From an uncultured cyanobacterium (lineage in GTDB: Bacteria; Cyanobacteriota; Cyanobacteriia; PCC-6307; Cyanobiaceae), in contig CAIYSK010000122.1 of the NCBI GenBank assembly GCA_903928835.1, positions 1-7,524 on the forward strand: a stretch of 7,524 nucleotides of DNA. The letters run 5' to 3'. A program made the translations under genes and the position numbers. Positions 6,449-7,524 of the stretch are shown here, piece after piece. The notes under the pieces were generated by a model, which did not search any database, was not told the origin of the DNA, and saw only the letters and a program-made list of their open reading frames with translations. Positions within the stretch are counted from its first letter, which is position 1. Each line of letters begins with the position of its first letter.

Positions 6449-7524
6449 ATGTCCGCAGCCATGGGCTCTTCCACCGCCAGCCAGGGGTTGCTGGCGCGCT
6501 TCCAGGCCGTACGCAGCCGCAGCGTTGAGCTGATCGCGCCCCTCACCCCAGAAGACCTCTGCCTCCAGGGCATGGCCGATGCCAGCCCCCCGAAATGGCA
6601 CCTGGGCCACACCACCTGGTTCTTTGAGGAATTCCTGCTCAAAGCACCGGAGCTGAAGCCCCTCATCCCTGGCTATGAGCCCGCCGATCCCCGTTGGAGC
6701 TTCCTGTTCAACAGCTATTACGACGCCATCGGTGAGCGCCATCCCAGGCCCGAGCGGGGGTTGCTGAGCCGCCCGCCGATCGCTGAGGTGCTGGCCTGGC
6801 GCGGCCAGGTGGACCGGGCCATGAGCCAAGGGATCGCCCAGGCCCAGCAGGATCCGGACCAGCCAGAGCTGGCGGCATGGCTTGAGCTGGTGGAGTTGGG
6901 CCTACAGCACGAGCAGCAGCACCAGGAATTGCTGCTGATGGATCTGCTGGATGGCTTCAGCCGCAACCCCCTCGAACCCAGTTACGGCCCCAAGCCCGAG
7001 ACCCCCTACCAGAACGGCTGGCTTGAGGACGAATCGCAATGGCTGAGCCATCCCGGCGGCCTGGTGGAGATCGGCCACGGCGGCCCTAGCGACAGCTTCC
7101 ACTTCGACAACGAAGCGCCGCGGCACCGCCAATGGCTGGAGCCCTTTGCCATCGCCAGCCACCTGGTGAGCAATGGGGAGTACGAAGCCTTCATCGCCGA
7201 CGGCGGCTACCGGCGGCCGGAGTTATGGATGAGCGAAGGCTGGGCTCTTGTCCAACAGCACCAGTGGCAATCCCCCCGCTACTGGCGTGGTGCTGGGCCC
7301 GGTGATGAAACCGGTGATGAAACCGGTGATTGGGAATTCAGCCTGGCGGGGCGCCAACCCCGCCCCAGCCAAGCGCCCGTGCGGCATCTGAGCTGGTTTG
7401 AGGCCGATGCCTTCGCCCGTTGGGCCGGGGGCCGATTACCCAGCGAAGCCGAATGGGAAGTGATGGCCACCGGCGTAGGCCAGCCCCTACCCCAGGCCTT
7501 CGGGGTGCTGTGGCAGTGGACCTC
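6449..7524 (+). CDS. egtB: Ergothioneine biosynthesis protein EgtB (hercynine oxygenase / sulfoxide synthase), 3' end cut by window edge
   Basis: EgtB is a non-haem iron enzyme that uses O2 to join the sulfur of cysteine or gamma-glutamylcysteine to hercynine (trimethylhistidine), the key C-S bond step to ergothioneine. The visible 358 residues contain the N-terminal DinB-like helical domain with WHLGHTTWFFEEF (50-62, iron ligand His54) and LQHEQQHQE (152-160, His154 and His158), completing a three-His iron site. Also present is the family stretch FNSYYDAIGERHPRPERG (87-104). The formylglycine-generating-enzyme-like domain follows: VSNGEYEAFIADGGY, then HLSWFEADAFARWAGGRLPSEAEWE, and finally LWQWTS at the window edge, just before the family's SxYxPxPGF signature. 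About 60-80 residues are missing. An in-frame TGA at 6434-6436 limits the start to TTG 6446, ATG 6449 or ATG 6461; 6449 is chosen. The histidine methyltransferase egtD is the expected neighbour outside the window. Confidence 0.95.
   Translation, partial: MSAAMGSSTASQGLLARFQAVRSRSVELIAPLTPEDLCLQGMADASPPKWHLGHTTWFFEEFLLKAPELKPLIPGYEPADPRWSFLFNSYYDAIGERHPRPERGLLSRPPIAEVLAWRGQVDRAMSQGIAQAQQDPDQPELAAWLELVELGLQHEQQHQELLLMDLLDGFSRNPLEPSYGPKPETPYQNGWLEDESQWLSHPGGLVEIGHGGPSDSFHFDNEAPRHRQWLEPFAIASHLVSNGEYEAFIADGGYRRPELWMSEGWALVQQHQWQSPRYWRGAGPGDETGDETGDWEFSLAGRQPRPSQAPVRHLSWFEADAFARWAGGRLPSEAEWEVMATGVGQPLPQAFGVLWQWT
7301..7330 (+). repeat. In-frame 12-base tandem repeat inside egtB (2.5 copies)
   Basis: The unit GGTGATGAAACC occurs at 7301-7312 and 7313-7324, followed by a half copy GGTGAT at 7325-7330. 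It encodes GDETGDETGD in a loop of the C-terminal domain between PRYWRGAGP and WEFSLAGR. Because the unit is a multiple of three, copy-number change would lengthen or shorten the loop without a frameshift. Confidence 0.85.

Noticed and set aside
1..7524. Mobile element, phage, defence system or CRISPR content.
   Set aside because: No transposase, integrase, direct-repeat array, tRNA or nuclease motif was seen; all genes have uniform GC-rich codon use and are core or common cyanobacterial types.

Overview
This is a GC-rich, gene-dense bacterial window with almost no intergenic DNA. Protein sequence style and gene content suggest a picocyanobacterium of the Synechococcus/Cyanobium type: a cyanobacterial-type RuvB and SmpB, a short exported TPR protein, a membrane-anchored kinase-like protein with a large C-terminal domain, the variant TAGNTG cysteine synthase, and EgtB. 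This assignment is by recognition only; no phylogenetic marker was searched. By eye I found no perfect HIP1 octamer (GCGATCGC), which would fit the marine/picocyanobacterial branch better than freshwater filamentous cyanobacteria.

Layout, left to right. Positions 1-2818 hold three minus-strand genes in the order ruvB, TPR protein, M20 amidohydrolase. They are joined by a 4-base ATGA overlap and a 1-base TGATG overlap; the amidohydrolase is cut by the left edge of the window. A 63-base gap (2819-2881) separates ruvB from the divergent smpB (2882-3379, plus strand). smpB converges on a long minus-strand kinase-like gene (3389-5356) with only 9 bases between the two stop codons, and an imperfect GC-rich hairpin sits exactly on that junction. 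The kinase-like gene is the second gene of an operon led by a cysteine synthase (5356-6369, minus), again with a TGATG overlap. About 80 bases further, egtB (ergothioneine sulfoxide synthase) reads divergently to the right and is cut by the right edge.

How the genes fit together. ruvB (Holliday-junction motor) and smpB (trans-translation) are core housekeeping genes. The cysteine synthase and EgtB form a divergent sulfur pair: one makes cysteine, the other uses cysteine or a cysteine-derived thiol to build ergothioneine. The most unusual protein is the 655-residue kinase-like gene. It keeps the catalytic-loop Asp and Asn and the DFG-position Asp, but has lost the beta-3 lysine, the alpha-C glutamate and the catalytic-loop lysine. 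It looks like a membrane-anchored pseudokinase or atypical kinase, translationally coupled to a cysteine synthase. No mobile element, CRISPR array, tRNA or rRNA was seen. No stretch longer than about 80 bases lacks a gene.
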